Shown in pieces: positions 1 to 10,835 of a DNA stretch of 11,866 bases. Each line of letters starts with the position of its first letter. The first letter of the stretch is position 1. Made by a program: the position numbers and the translations under genes. This DNA is from CAYUYH01 sp964449175 (lineage in GTDB: Bacteria > Planctomycetota > Phycisphaerae > SM23-33). The DNA is taken from assembly GCA_964449175.1 (NCBI GenBank), contig CAYUYH010000068.1, positions 1 to 11,866 on the forward strand. The letters are read 5' to 3'. The notes beneath the pieces were generated by a model, which was not told the origin of the DNA, searched no databases, and was given only the letters and a program-made list of their open reading frames with translations.

Positions 1-247
1 CGAGGCGCTGTGCGACCTCGTAGGCCGACTGGGCGAACAGGCTGCCGACAGCCCCTTTCAGCACGTGTACGGCCCGCTCGAAGTCCTCGCCGCTTCGCTC
101 GTGGGTGGCGCGGCGGATTTCAGCCACGAGGGACGGGCTGACCTCCAGGAATGCCTCGATCATCTGGCGGATGAGGTCACTGTTGCCGTCGAACCGGTCC
201 ATCAGGGCGGCTTTGTCGACGATTGTCTCGATCATGGTCTCGTCCAT
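1..247 (-). CDS. Hpt (histidine phosphotransfer) domain protein, 3' end off window
   Basis: This frame is open from an ATG at 247-245 to the window edge, giving 82 residues and no stop. It reads as a classic Hpt four-helix domain: LMDRFDGNSDLI at 15-26, a helix around 27-35, and the phosphoacceptor motif HVLKG with His61 and the usual Lys64. Hpt domains carry phosphate between the receiver of a hybrid kinase and a second response regulator in the cytoplasm. The ATG at 247 is preceded by a GGAAG-like ribosome site about 6 bases upstream; Met5 (235) is an alternative start. The gene diverges from a hybrid kinase and a receiver gene, which suggests membership of the same relay. A free Hpt protein is about 110-130 residues, so this could be nearly complete or could continue into further domains off-window. 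Hpt identity is solid from the motif; the partner is inferred. Confidence 0.85.
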   Translation of the reverse strand, partial: MDETMIETIVDKAALMDRFDGNSDLIRQMIEAFLEVSPSLVAEIRRATHERSGEDFERAVHVLKGAVGSLFAQSAYEVAQRL

Positions 248-699
248 GACACACTTCCGTCCCCGCCGCTGGAGCGGGCATGCTCCGCCCCGGCCTCAGG
301 CTTCCGTCAGGCCACACACTGACCGTGGGCAGAGGGCCCCGACCGCCTCCCGCATACACCTCATCGGCCCCGGCGGGTCGGCCCTTTAGCAGCACGGCAG
401 GGGTGGGGGAGCCGGAGGCGATAATCACCGCCGGGTGGGGTAATAAAGTCCGCCCCCGCGGGTTCCGATAGCTCCAAAGGTCAGGGTCGGACTGCACGGA
501 AGCAGCAATGGTCTATGCGGGCGGTCTGCTGGCGTTGGCGATTGACGGCATGGCGAGACCACAGCCGTGCCGCCGCCGGCCGCGACGACGTGTGCGGGTC
601 GTCTGTTGCCGACGGGGCACCACGACCGGGACGGGCCGAACGTCGCCGCGCCATGCCAATGACAAGAGACCTGCCGCCTAGGCCGCTGGAGACAAGCAC
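248..699. other. Divergent intergenic region between Hpt gene and hybrid kinase
   Basis: This 452-bp stretch has no reading frame with convincing protein character; the short open frames are arginine- and proline-rich, as expected from GC-rich non-coding DNA. It must hold the promoters of the two divergent signalling genes, but I could not find a convincing -35/-10 pair for either. A patch of lower GC lies near 421-450. A small perfect inverted repeat, GACGAC at 584-589 and GTCGTC at 598-603, lies about 100 bp upstream of the kinase start. The kinase ribosome site GGAGA is at 688-692. I see no tRNA or recognisable riboswitch. Confidence 0.6.
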
Positions 700-3672
700 A
701 TGAAGAACGTGGGCACAACTGGCCGGCCGGACATGTCGAAGAAACGCCTGCTGCGGAGATCGCTGCCGGGCTGGAGCATCATCGGGCCGATTCTGCTGGC
801 CGGTGTTGTGACGGCCTCCATCGTGGCGGCGATGGCCTGGCACCATGAGAACTTCAAGAAGGGGATCTTCGCCAGGTTCCAGCAGTACCAGCTGGCGTCG
901 GCGCACACCAAGGCCGGGGCGATTGAGTCGATCTTCGGCGCCGCGGTCCGGGACCTGAACGCCTTGGCGGCGTGTCCGAGCTTGCCGGACAACTCAGCCC
1001 TGGCGTCCAGCCTGGTCAAGGGATACTACGCGACCCACGGCGAGGTGCTCGACAGCATCGAGGTCATCGACGCCAAGGGCAAGGTCCTCCTGAGTCAGGG
1101 GAAGGTCCGCCCCGTCGGGGAACACTCCGCCGCCCGGGGCGACGCTCAAGGCGCGATCGTCTACGTCACCGTGCCGGTGCAGAGCGCCACGCGACCGGGC
1201 GCCGTGGTCCGGGCCGGCGTGAGCGTGCGGAAGCTGTGCGCCAAGAGCCTTGCCGGCTCGGGCGCGCTGAGGCAGAGCTTCATCGGGCTGATCGACACCG
1301 AAGGCCGGTTCGTCTACAGGAGCGGCCTGGGCGCCGGCCCGTCGCTGGCCGAGTCGCTGCACGCCGGCACAGCCGCTCCCTCGCATGGGCGCCTGTCCGG
1401 CATGGCCATGCTGGACGAGGTGGTCGACGGCATCTTTGGCTGCGAGACCGGCGTGACCACGCTGAACGGCGGCGAGACCAAGGGCGGCGGCGTGCTGATC
1501 GCCTTCTCGCGAGTCCGCCTCGGCGAGGACCTGTTCAGCATGGTCTTGGGCACGAGCGCCTCGGAGATATCGGTTCCGATCACCGCCTACGAGCGACTGA
1601 CCTTTACGCTGATATGCGCGATGGCCGTCCTTTTCTTCGCGGTCGGGTACCTGACGTATCGCAGCGCCCAGGGCAACGTGCAGATGGAGAAGGAGCGCCG
1701 ACTGGCGGCTGAGTCCGCAAACCAGATGAAGAGCCAGTTCCTCGCGAGGATGAGCCACGAGATACGCACGCCGATGAACGGCATCCTCGGCATGACGGAA
1801 CTAGCGCTGGGCACGGACCTGACCGCCCGCCAGCGCCGCTACATCACGCTGGCCAAGCAGTCCGCCGACGGGTTGCTGACGGTCATCAACGACATCCTGG
1901 ACCTGTCCAAGATCGAGGCCGGCAAGCTCACTCTGTCGGAGGAGAACTTCTCCCTGCGCGACTGCCTGGACAACAGCCTGGAGATCCTCAACGTCCAGGC
2001 CAGGAACAAGGGCCTGGAGCTGACGTGGAACATCTCCCCTGAGACGCCGGACTGCCTGACGGGCGACGCCGGCCGGCTGCGACAGGTGCTCACCAACCTG
2101 GTGGGCAACGCCGTCAAGTACACCCCGACCGGCGCCGTTCTGGTGACCGTTCGCCCCGAGCAGTTCCCGCCCGGCAAGGTCATGCTGCACTTCACGGTGG
2201 CCGACACCGGCATCGGGATACCCTCGGAGCGCATGGCTGCGATATTCCAGCCGTTCGAGCAGGCCGATGAGAACCCGTACCGCAAGAGCGGCGGGACCGG
2301 CCTGGGGTTGGCCATCTCCGCGCAACTGGTCAATCTGATGGGCGGACGCGTCTGGGCCGACAGCGAGGTGAACGAGGGCAGCACGTTCCACTTCACCGCC
2401 TGCCTGGCTGAGTCCAAGGCCGCCCCGGCCGTCGAGCCGGACCAGGCCGTCAGCGACCCCGGCGCCCTGATCGGCATGAGGGCGCTGCTCGTGGACGACA
2501 ATCCGACCGCCGCGCAGGACCTGCGCCGGACGCTGGCCGGGTGGGGCATGAGGCCGACCGTCCTCGACGCGCCGGCCGAGCTGGCGAACATCTTCACCCA
2601 GGCCGCCGAAAGCGGCGACCCCTACACGCTGGTGATGGTGCAGGCCGCCATCGACGGGCTGGACGCCTTCGCACTGGCATCCGGCGTCAAGCAGGTCGCT
2701 ACGGCCGCGCCGCCTGCCGTCGTGATGATCTCCGCCGCCGGCATGAGGGGCGACATGGCCCGCTGCCGCGAGCTCGGCATCGACGGCTACCTCACCAGGC
2801 CAATCCAGCCGAAGGTGCTGCTGGAGACCGTGATGTCGGCCGCTTCCGGCGGCGCGTGTGGGCAGCAGCCCATCAGCCGTCACCGGCTCCGGCAGGCCCG
2901 CAGGCGCCTCCGCGTGCTGCTGGTCGAGGACAATCCGGTCAACCAGGAGCACGGGGTTGGAGTGCTGGAGAAGTGGGGCCACTCGGTGGTTGTCGCGGGC
3001 ACAGGCCTGGAGGCGCTGGACAAGCTGAAGGCGGACAAGTTCGACCTGATCCTAATGGACGTGCAGATGCCGGAGATGGACGGGTTCGAGGCGACCGGCG
3101 AGATCCGCAAGGCCGAGGCCTCCGACGGCGGGCACATCCCCATCATCGCGATGACCGCCTACGCGACCGAAGACGACCACCGTAAGTGCCTGGAGGCCGG
3201 AATGGACGCATACGTATCCAAGCCGATCAGCAGCAAGGCCCTCGAGGAGAACATCGACGCCCTGTGCTGCAGGGATGATGCCCCAGCCGATTCTCGGGCC
3301 GACGAGGCCGCGGCGGTGTCGGCGGGCGTGCCCGGCTTCGACCTGGCCTCGGCGCTGATCCGATGCAACGGGGATGAAGAATTGCTGGAGAAGGTGACAA
3401 AGATCTTCTTGGCCAGCATTCCCGGCACGCTGGACGAGATCAATGGCGCGATAGGCGCGGCCGACTGCCCGGCGGTCCGCCGCGTGCTGCACAAGCTCGA
3501 GGGGTCCGTGGGCGTCTTCGCCGACCACGGCGTGCTCCAGGCGGCCGACCGCCTGCGACAGTTGGCCGTCGCCGAGCAAACCAACTCCCTGCGGGATGAG
3601 TACGAGACCCTCGAACGCGAACTGAACAGACTGGCGGCCTTCCTCAGGCCACTGGTTAAGGAGCGTGGCTGA
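700..3672 (+). CDS. Membrane hybrid histidine kinase (sensor-HisKA-HATPase-REC-REC-Hpt)
   Basis: A 990-residue tripartite sensor kinase of BarA-like architecture. It should autophosphorylate on His and relay His-Asp-His to a separate regulator. Order: membrane helix 26-47; extracytoplasmic sensor about 48-299 that resembles a double Cache fold (LDSIEVIDAKGKV, FIGLIDTEGRFVY); membrane helix 300-320; short coiled linker with no HAMP or PAS; HisKA with MSHEIRTP, His353; HATPase with N-box Asn470, DTGIGIP at Asp502 and GGTGLGL at 531-537. Receiver 1 (about 592-712) keeps Asp599/Asp600 but has Gln648 where the phosphoacceptor Asp belongs and Arg700 instead of Lys, so it is probably not phosphorylated. 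Receiver 2 (about 737-855) is intact: Glu743/Asp744, Asp787, Thr819, Lys841. The C-terminal Hpt (about 885-980) has His931 but Glu934 instead of the usual Lys. The start at 700 is preferred over Met12 because GGAGA lies 7 bases upstream. It overlaps the next gene by one base. The ligand is unknown. Confidence 0.95.
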   Translation: MKNVGTTGRPDMSKKRLLRRSLPGWSIIGPILLAGVVTASIVAAMAWHHENFKKGIFARFQQYQLASAHTKAGAIESIFGAAVRDLNALAACPSLPDNSALASSLVKGYYATHGEVLDSIEVIDAKGKVLLSQGKVRPVGEHSAARGDAQGAIVYVTVPVQSATRPGAVVRAGVSVRKLCAKSLAGSGALRQSFIGLIDTEGRFVYRSGLGAGPSLAESLHAGTAAPSHGRLSGMAMLDEVVDGIFGCETGVTTLNGGETKGGGVLIAFSRVRLGEDLFSMVLGTSASEISVPITAYERLTFTLICAMAVLFFAVGYLTYRSAQGNVQMEKERRLAAESANQMKSQFLARMSHEIRTPMNGILGMTELALGTDLTARQRRYITLAKQSADGLLTVINDILDLSKIEAGKLTLSEENFSLRDCLDNSLEILNVQARNKGLELTWNISPETPDCLTGDAGRLRQVLTNLVGNAVKYTPTGAVLVTVRPEQFPPGKVMLHFTVADTGIGIPSERMAAIFQPFEQADENPYRKSGGTGLGLAISAQLVNLMGGRVWADSEVNEGSTFHFTACLAESKAAPAVEPDQAVSDPGALIGMRALLVDDNPTAAQDLRRTLAGWGMRPTVLDAPAELANIFTQAAESGDPYTLVMVQAAIDGLDAFALASGVKQVATAAPPAVVMISAAGMRGDMARCRELGIDGYLTRPIQPKVLLETVMSAASGGACGQQPISRHRLRQARRRLRVLLVEDNPVNQEHGVGVLEKWGHSVVVAGTGLEALDKLKADKFDLILMDVQMPEMDGFEATGEIRKAEASDGGHIPIIAMTAYATEDDHRKCLEAGMDAYVSKPISSKALEENIDALCCRDDAPADSRADEAAAVSAGVPGFDLASALIRCNGDEELLEKVTKIFLASIPGTLDEINGAIGAADCPAVRRVLHKLEGSVGVFADHGVLQAADRLRQLAVAEQTNSLRDEYETLERELNRLAAFLRPLVKERG
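3658..3663 (+). promoter_or_regulatory. Strong ribosome binding site for the receiver gene inside the kinase 3' end
   Basis: AAGGAG lies 8 bases before the ATG at 3672, within the last codons of the kinase gene. With the TGATG stop/start overlap, it supports translational coupling. It may also allow the small receiver to be made in excess of the membrane kinase. Confidence 0.7.
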
Positions 3673-4067
3673 TGAAGATTCTGATTGCCGACGACGACCC
3701 TGTCTATCGCAGCCTGCTGGAGAGCATGCTCAAGCAGTGGGGCTATGAGGTCATCGTGGCGTGCGACGGCAAGGAAGCCATGGAGGTCCTGAGCCAACCG
3801 GACGCTCCTATGCTCGTCATCATTGACTGGATGATGCCGGAGATGGACGGCTTCGAGGTCTGCCGACAAGTCCGGCAGCTCAGGCCCGAAAGCAACTGCT
3901 ACATCATCCTCCTCACAGGCAGCAGACAGAAGGAAGAGATCATCAAGGTCCTGGTGGCCGGGGCGGACGACTACCTGCTGAAGCCCTTCGACCCGCTCGA
4001 CCTGAAGATCCACCTGAGGGCAGCCCGGCGGATCATCGACCTCCAGTTGGCCGTGGCCGCTCGCTAG
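3672..4067 (+). CDS. Single-domain response regulator (CheY-like receiver)
   Basis: A complete 131-residue receiver domain with all key residues: acidic pocket Asp7-Asp9, phosphoacceptor Asp52 in DWMMPEMDG, Thr82, and Lys104 in LLKPF. There is no output domain. The tail (LRAARRIIDLQ, from about 114) is the helical connector seen in receivers that normally lead into GGDEF, phosphatase or similar domains, but here the protein stops soon after. The ATG overlaps the kinase TGA (TGATG) and has a strong AAGGAG site 8 bases upstream, so the two are one transcription and translation unit. It is the natural acceptor for phosphate from the kinase Hpt (His931) or from the divergent Hpt protein. It probably acts by binding another protein or as a phosphate shuttle. 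Only 154 bp separate it from a convergent gene, so a frameshifted output domain cannot be hidden downstream. Confidence 0.93.
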   Translation: MKILIADDDPVYRSLLESMLKQWGYEVIVACDGKEAMEVLSQPDAPMLVIIDWMMPEMDGFEVCRQVRQLRPESNCYIILLTGSRQKEEIIKVLVAGADDYLLKPFDPLDLKIHLRAARRIIDLQLAVAAR

Positions 4068-4089
4068 TGAGGGCATTCGGAGACGTCTT

Positions 4090-4120
4090 GCGCACGGGCG
4101 CCCTCGCGACGCCTGTGCGC
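4090..4120 (+). terminator. Stem-loop downstream of the receiver gene, possible terminator
   Basis: The arms 4090-4100 and 4110-4120 pair over 11 bp (one G-U) around a 9-base loop, starting 23 bases after the receiver stop. There is no T-run on either side, so a classic intrinsic terminator is not shown. A GC-rich hairpin between two converging genes still suits a transcription end or mRNA 3' protection for one or both strands. Confidence 0.35.
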
Positions 4121-4137
4121 GCCCGTTGGCCTGGCCG

Positions 4138-4165
4138 GTAGGGCGCAGATGGGGACGCGCCCTGC
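4138..4165. terminator. Second stem-loop in the convergent gap
   Basis: GGGCGC at 4141-4146 pairs with GCGCCC at 4157-4162. Flanking bases extend this to a 9-bp stem, 4138-4146 with 4157-4165, including one G-U. It sits between the ends of two converging transcription units and also lacks a T-run. It could serve the minus-strand hydrolase transcript, whose stop is at 4222. In DNA this GC-rich, a chance hairpin is possible. Confidence 0.25.
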
Positions 4166-4221
4166 TCGGCCGGGGGGGGAAGCCCGACCGCCCGCTCCCG
4201 CCACATCTCCCGCCCCGATCG

Positions 4222-6915
4222 CTAATCGCCCACGATCACGTATCGATCGTCCAGTCGCCAGTTGTAGTCGAACATCCCGCAGGCCACGACCCTCCGGGCG
4301 TTGTCCTCGCCGCCGGCCGTCTCGATCGTGAAGTCCATCTCGTCGTCCAGCTCGCCCGCCAGTAACAGCCCAGCCGTCGACGTGCCGGCGAGGGTCTCCA
4401 CCCGAATGTCGGGGTTGAGCGGGTAGCGATAGCGCAGCCGCACGGCCGCGTCCTTGGCCTCGAACGTCCGACCGCAGATCGTGACCCGCCCAGGCGCGAT
4501 CTCCAGCGGGAGCCTCCTCACGGGCGCCTCGCGCGTGATGCGGTGCGTGATGAGGTTCTCGTCAGGCCCGCCGATCAGCGTCAGCGAGTACTTGCGGAGC
4601 TGCTCGCCCTTGATCTCGGTATCCAGCAACACCCTCGGCTCGACGTGCTGCCACTCGACCCACTCCTGCCGCATCTGTTCGGCGACCTGGGCGCACGCCG
4701 CCTTCGCCGACGGATCGGCGGACGCCGTGCCGACGACGATCGCGCGCGGCGTTGGGTAACTGGCCTTCTTCACCAGCGGCCCCGGCGCGTAGCCCTCCGC
4801 CCGCAGCGTGATGTGGCGGGAGAGCGAAGAGTAGGGCACGTACTCGATGCTCCTGCCGTTCCACACGATCCGCACTGGCGAGTCCAGGTCGAACAGCCGC
4901 GAACTCGGCGACAGGCGGATCTGGAGGACGTTCTCGCTGTTCACCTTGATCGTGTGACTGTCGACGATCCACGCCTCGGCGTACATGGCCTCTAAGGGGT
5001 TTTCCTGCTGCTCCAGGTGCAGCCAGTGGGCCGAGGCGCATTCCAGTGACTCCGCCCGCACGCGGACGTGCCGCGGATTGCGCTTCAGCTTGTGGCACAG
5101 AAACCACGGGATGAGCGGATCGGCCATGCCCGCCGAGTCGTGCCCAACGCCCGGATGCTCCCAGTAGCGGATGTCATAGCCCCAGCGCTGGAGCATCCGC
5201 ACGACGTAACGCGAGTTGGCCACATCCACCCTGTCGTCGACGTCGCCGTGCTGCACGAACACCGGCGTGTTCAGCAGGCACTCAGCCCGTGCGAAGCTGC
5301 TCTGGCGCTCTAACTGGAGGCGGCGGTGTCGAGGGAGCTCGGCGATCTCGGCATCGCTCATCACCGCGTGGTAGTCCCAGCCGCCGAACACCGGTGCGAT
5401 GGCCGCAAAAAGGCCGGCATGGCGCGTGCCCAGATGCCACGTGCCGTCGCCGCCCATCGATTGGCCATACAGGTACACGCGGTCGCGGTCGATGTTGAAC
5501 GTCTTGAAGGCCTCGGAGATGGCGCGCATCACGTCGGCCTCGCCGATGCCGCGGTACTGCGTGTTGCCCCGCCCGTGCGGGCCGACCAGGATCACGTCGT
5601 TCCGCTCAGCCAGCGGGTTGTGGCGGACGAACTGCGGGCCGTAGCGGACGTATTCCGGATTGCCGGACCTGTATCCGTGCAGGTAGACCACCAGGGGGTA
5701 TTGCTTGGCGGGGTCGAAGTCGGCCGGCAGATACGCCCACGCGTACTGTGGCGAGCCGTCCACCTCGTCCCGCCAGGCCAGGCGATAATGCCCGCCCGCG
5801 CCGGCTGCTCCGCCGGCGGGGGGCTCGGCCTCGCAATACTCCATGATTGCGCTGAACACGTCGGGCATGAACGTCGGGTCGATGTCCACCTGGCCGGTGC
5901 GCGGGTCGCCGCCGAGGCGATACAGCAGCAGCCGGCCGGCGAGTTGCTTCCGAAGCACGACCGGATCGTCGCTGTCCACCGGCAGGGCGTCGCATTCGTT
6001 CAGTATCTCGACCACGCGGGCGGCCCAGTCGCCCTTGTACCACGGCAGCCAGTACGCCTTCGGGTACCCGTCATACGTCCGCGCGATGATGCGGACCTCG
6101 TACGGCCCGTCGGGCCAGCTTGCCGCGTCCACGGTCACGTCCTCGCCGCGGTCGCCCTGCGCCGAGGCCACAACCGCGCCCGCCGGCGCGAGCACGGCGA
6201 CGCTCACCCGCTCAGCCGGCGGATCGGCGCCCGTGTCCGTCGAGATCGTTAACTGGCCTGTCTTGCTGACGGCCAGGCGCGGCGACATCGGCCAACAGGC
6301 GCCCTCGCCGAGGTCCGGTTCGTCGACGCGCATGGCGAAGCCCCACTCCCGCCCCGACCGCTCGACCCTGACCAGCACGCCGTTGACGCCGGCCTCAAGC
6401 TCCACGGGCAGGCGAAAGCCCTCCTTGTCGGAGTATTTGACGTTCTCCGTGCCCGGCACCGGCCGCCCGTTGCAGTAGACGGTCAGCACGGCTCGGCCGC
6501 GGAGGTACAGCAGCGCCTTGCCCGCCGCCGGCCGCGTGACCGTCGTGTAGGCATAGGCCACCGCCTTGCCCGCCGGCTTGTGCCCGAGCGCCATCTCGAA
6601 GTACAGCGTGTCAATGTCCGAGTCATACTTGGTCCACTTGACGGCCGATCCGTCCGGCTGACGAATCTCGTCGCCCTCAGCCGGGCGGGCGTCGCGGGGG
6701 ACGGGCTCGGCGGCCATCTGGCAGGGCCCGCAGATCAGCCACTGCGTGATATATTTCGACTCCGGCGGCGACGGCGGCAGCCTCATCTGCTCCCTGAGCG
6801 GCACGGCCGCGGTGGCGGGGGGCGCGCTTCGAGTCTGCTGTCCGCAAGCGGAGACGGCCAACGGCCAAGCGACGGCAAGTGCGCACGAAACGATGAGACC
6901 TCCCCTGGGCGGCAT
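4222..6915 (-). CDS. Lipoprotein alpha/beta-hydrolase (prolyl-oligopeptidase/esterase-like)
   Basis: An 897-residue secreted hydrolase. The N-terminus is a lipoprotein signal: a short hydrophobic run, then lipobox VSAC with Cys24 as the lipid anchor and no Asp at +2. Residues 55 to about 200 form a beta-rich module beginning YITQWLICGP and ending in WGFAMRV, with CNGRPV and AGVNGVLVRV in between; this resembles carbohydrate-binding-like modules of planctomycete secreted proteins. The catalytic domain spans about 390-610: oxyanion-region HG at 413-414, nucleophile elbow GQSMGG with Ser486, Asp560 in HGDVDDRV, His592 in GVGHDS. A final part of about 285 residues, with SLTLIGGPDEN, accompanies such hydrolases in my experience but has no function I can name. 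Likely substrates are esters or peptides outside the cytoplasm; specificity cannot be read from sequence. The start is fixed by AAGGAG 6 bases upstream. It lies 36 bp downstream of carB on the same strand, so co-transcription is likely although the functions look unrelated. Confidence 0.88.
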   Translation of the reverse strand: MPPRGGLIVSCALAVAWPLAVSACGQQTRSAPPATAAVPLREQMRLPPSPPESKYITQWLICGPCQMAAEPVPRDARPAEGDEIRQPDGSAVKWTKYDSDIDTLYFEMALGHKPAGKAVAYAYTTVTRPAAGKALLYLRGRAVLTVYCNGRPVPGTENVKYSDKEGFRLPVELEAGVNGVLVRVERSGREWGFAMRVDEPDLGEGACWPMSPRLAVSKTGQLTISTDTGADPPAERVSVAVLAPAGAVVASAQGDRGEDVTVDAASWPDGPYEVRIIARTYDGYPKAYWLPWYKGDWAARVVEILNECDALPVDSDDPVVLRKQLAGRLLLYRLGGDPRTGQVDIDPTFMPDVFSAIMEYCEAEPPAGGAAGAGGHYRLAWRDEVDGSPQYAWAYLPADFDPAKQYPLVVYLHGYRSGNPEYVRYGPQFVRHNPLAERNDVILVGPHGRGNTQYRGIGEADVMRAISEAFKTFNIDRDRVYLYGQSMGGDGTWHLGTRHAGLFAAIAPVFGGWDYHAVMSDAEIAELPRHRRLQLERQSSFARAECLLNTPVFVQHGDVDDRVDVANSRYVVRMLQRWGYDIRYWEHPGVGHDSAGMADPLIPWFLCHKLKRNPRHVRVRAESLECASAHWLHLEQQENPLEAMYAEAWIVDSHTIKVNSENVLQIRLSPSSRLFDLDSPVRIVWNGRSIEYVPYSSLSRHITLRAEGYAPGPLVKKASYPTPRAIVVGTASADPSAKAACAQVAEQMRQEWVEWQHVEPRVLLDTEIKGEQLRKYSLTLIGGPDENLITHRITREAPVRRLPLEIAPGRVTICGRTFEAKDAAVRLRYRYPLNPDIRVETLAGTSTAGLLLAGELDDEMDFTIETAGGEDNARRVVACGMFDYNWRLDDRYVIVGD

Positions 6916-6921
6916 GGTCTG

Positions 6922-6927
6922 CTCCTT
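6922..6927 (-). promoter_or_regulatory. Ribosome binding site of the hydrolase gene
   Basis: On the minus strand this reads AAGGAG, 6 bases before the ATG at 6915. It lies within the 36-bp gap after the carB stop. It is the best ribosome site on the minus strand in this window and confirms the start just before the lipoprotein signal. Confidence 0.75.
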
Positions 6928-6951
6928 CGTGTTTGGGCAGGTATGCGGCGT

Positions 6952-10482
<3,531 letters not shown>

Positions 10483-10627
10483 TCTGGCGATTCCCGTGCA
10501 TCTCGGCCGGGTCAGGCCCTCGGGCCCGTCCAAAATCGCAGGATGCTAACATGCCAGCCGCCGCCGAGCAAGGCCCGTGCCTATGTCGCGGGCGTCCTGG
10601 TAGAAGGTCAGCGGGTCTCCGGTGTGT

Positions 10628-10672
10628 CGCGGGCGTCTCGCCCGCGCGTGCCGTGGGCGTCCCGCCCACGGC
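10628..10672. repeat. Pair of near-identical perfect hairpins (interspersed repeat)
   Basis: Hairpin 1 has 8-bp arms 10628-10635 and 10639-10646 with loop TCT. Hairpin 2 has 10-bp arms 10650-10659 and 10663-10672 with loop TCC. They share the core GGGCGTCYCGCCC, offset by 24 bp. A half copy, GGGCGTC, lies at 10590-10596. Outer stem bases differ between copies but change in compensating pairs (CGC/GCG versus CGT/ACG), so the pairing is conserved rather than the sequence. This resembles REP-like intergenic palindromes. Translated on the minus strand it gives GGTPTARAGETPAT, a peptide string I recall as a frequent artefact in planctomycete and related environmental genomes. Confidence 0.75.
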
Positions 10673-10747
10673 CGGGCCAGTGAGGCCGCGGCCGCCGCAC
10701 AAACCGCGCGCAGAAAGCCGGCGACACGAAGGCAGGTCCAAGCGGTG

Positions 10748-10776
10748 TGGACTTGGCCCGCCCGCTGGGATAGACT
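10748..10776 (+). promoter_or_regulatory. Weak candidate purD promoter
   Basis: TGGACT (10748-10753) and TAGACT (10771-10776) each match 4 of 6 bases of the sigma-70 -35 and -10 boxes and are 17 bp apart, about 60 bp before the purD start. The -35 box overlaps an imperfect dyad, AGGTCCA (10734-10740) with TGGACTT (10748-10754), which could be an operator. Matches of this quality arise by chance, so this is only a pointer. Confidence 0.2.
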
Positions 10777-10835
10777 CCCTCGCTCCGGAGGCTCAACCCG
10801 CGGCCTGGAGACGCCAAGGCGGAAAGGATCGGGCG

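Larger units (their letters stand above)
10483..10835. other. Divergent intergenic region between carB and purD
   Basis: This 353-bp stretch separates two divergent nucleotide-biosynthesis genes. It holds the paired hairpin repeat at 10628-10672 and a 13-base direct repeat, TGTCGCGGGCGTC, at 10584-10596 and again at 10625-10637. It also holds a weak candidate purD promoter and the purD ribosome site AAGGA at 10824-10828. The open frames crossing it read as repeat-derived peptides such as GGTPTARAGETPATH rather than a gene. No carB promoter could be called with confidence. Confidence 0.65.

Noticed and set aside
65..322. An 85-codon plus-strand frame starting GTG at 65
   Set aside because: It is antisense to the Hpt gene, whose phosphoacceptor His61 codon is the complement of this GTG. 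The Hpt motif decides the strand.
280..718. Small genes in the divergent gap (frames at 280-471, 515-703 and minus-strand 425-718)
   Set aside because: They have no ribosome sites of note and low-complexity Arg/Pro/Ser composition, and the frames overlap one another on both strands. None reads like a protein.
4082..4170. Classic rho-independent terminators in the convergent gap
   Set aside because: Stem-loops exist, but neither is followed by a T-run on either strand, so they are reported only as low-confidence candidates.
4068..4221. A frameshifted output domain for the single-domain receiver
   Set aside because: Only 154 bp lie before the convergent hydrolase stop, and no continuation in any frame resembles a domain.
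10483..10533. TTG start extending CarB by 17 residues
   Set aside because: There is no ribosome site before it, and the extra residues do not resemble CarB. The ATG at 10482 matches the known family N-terminus.
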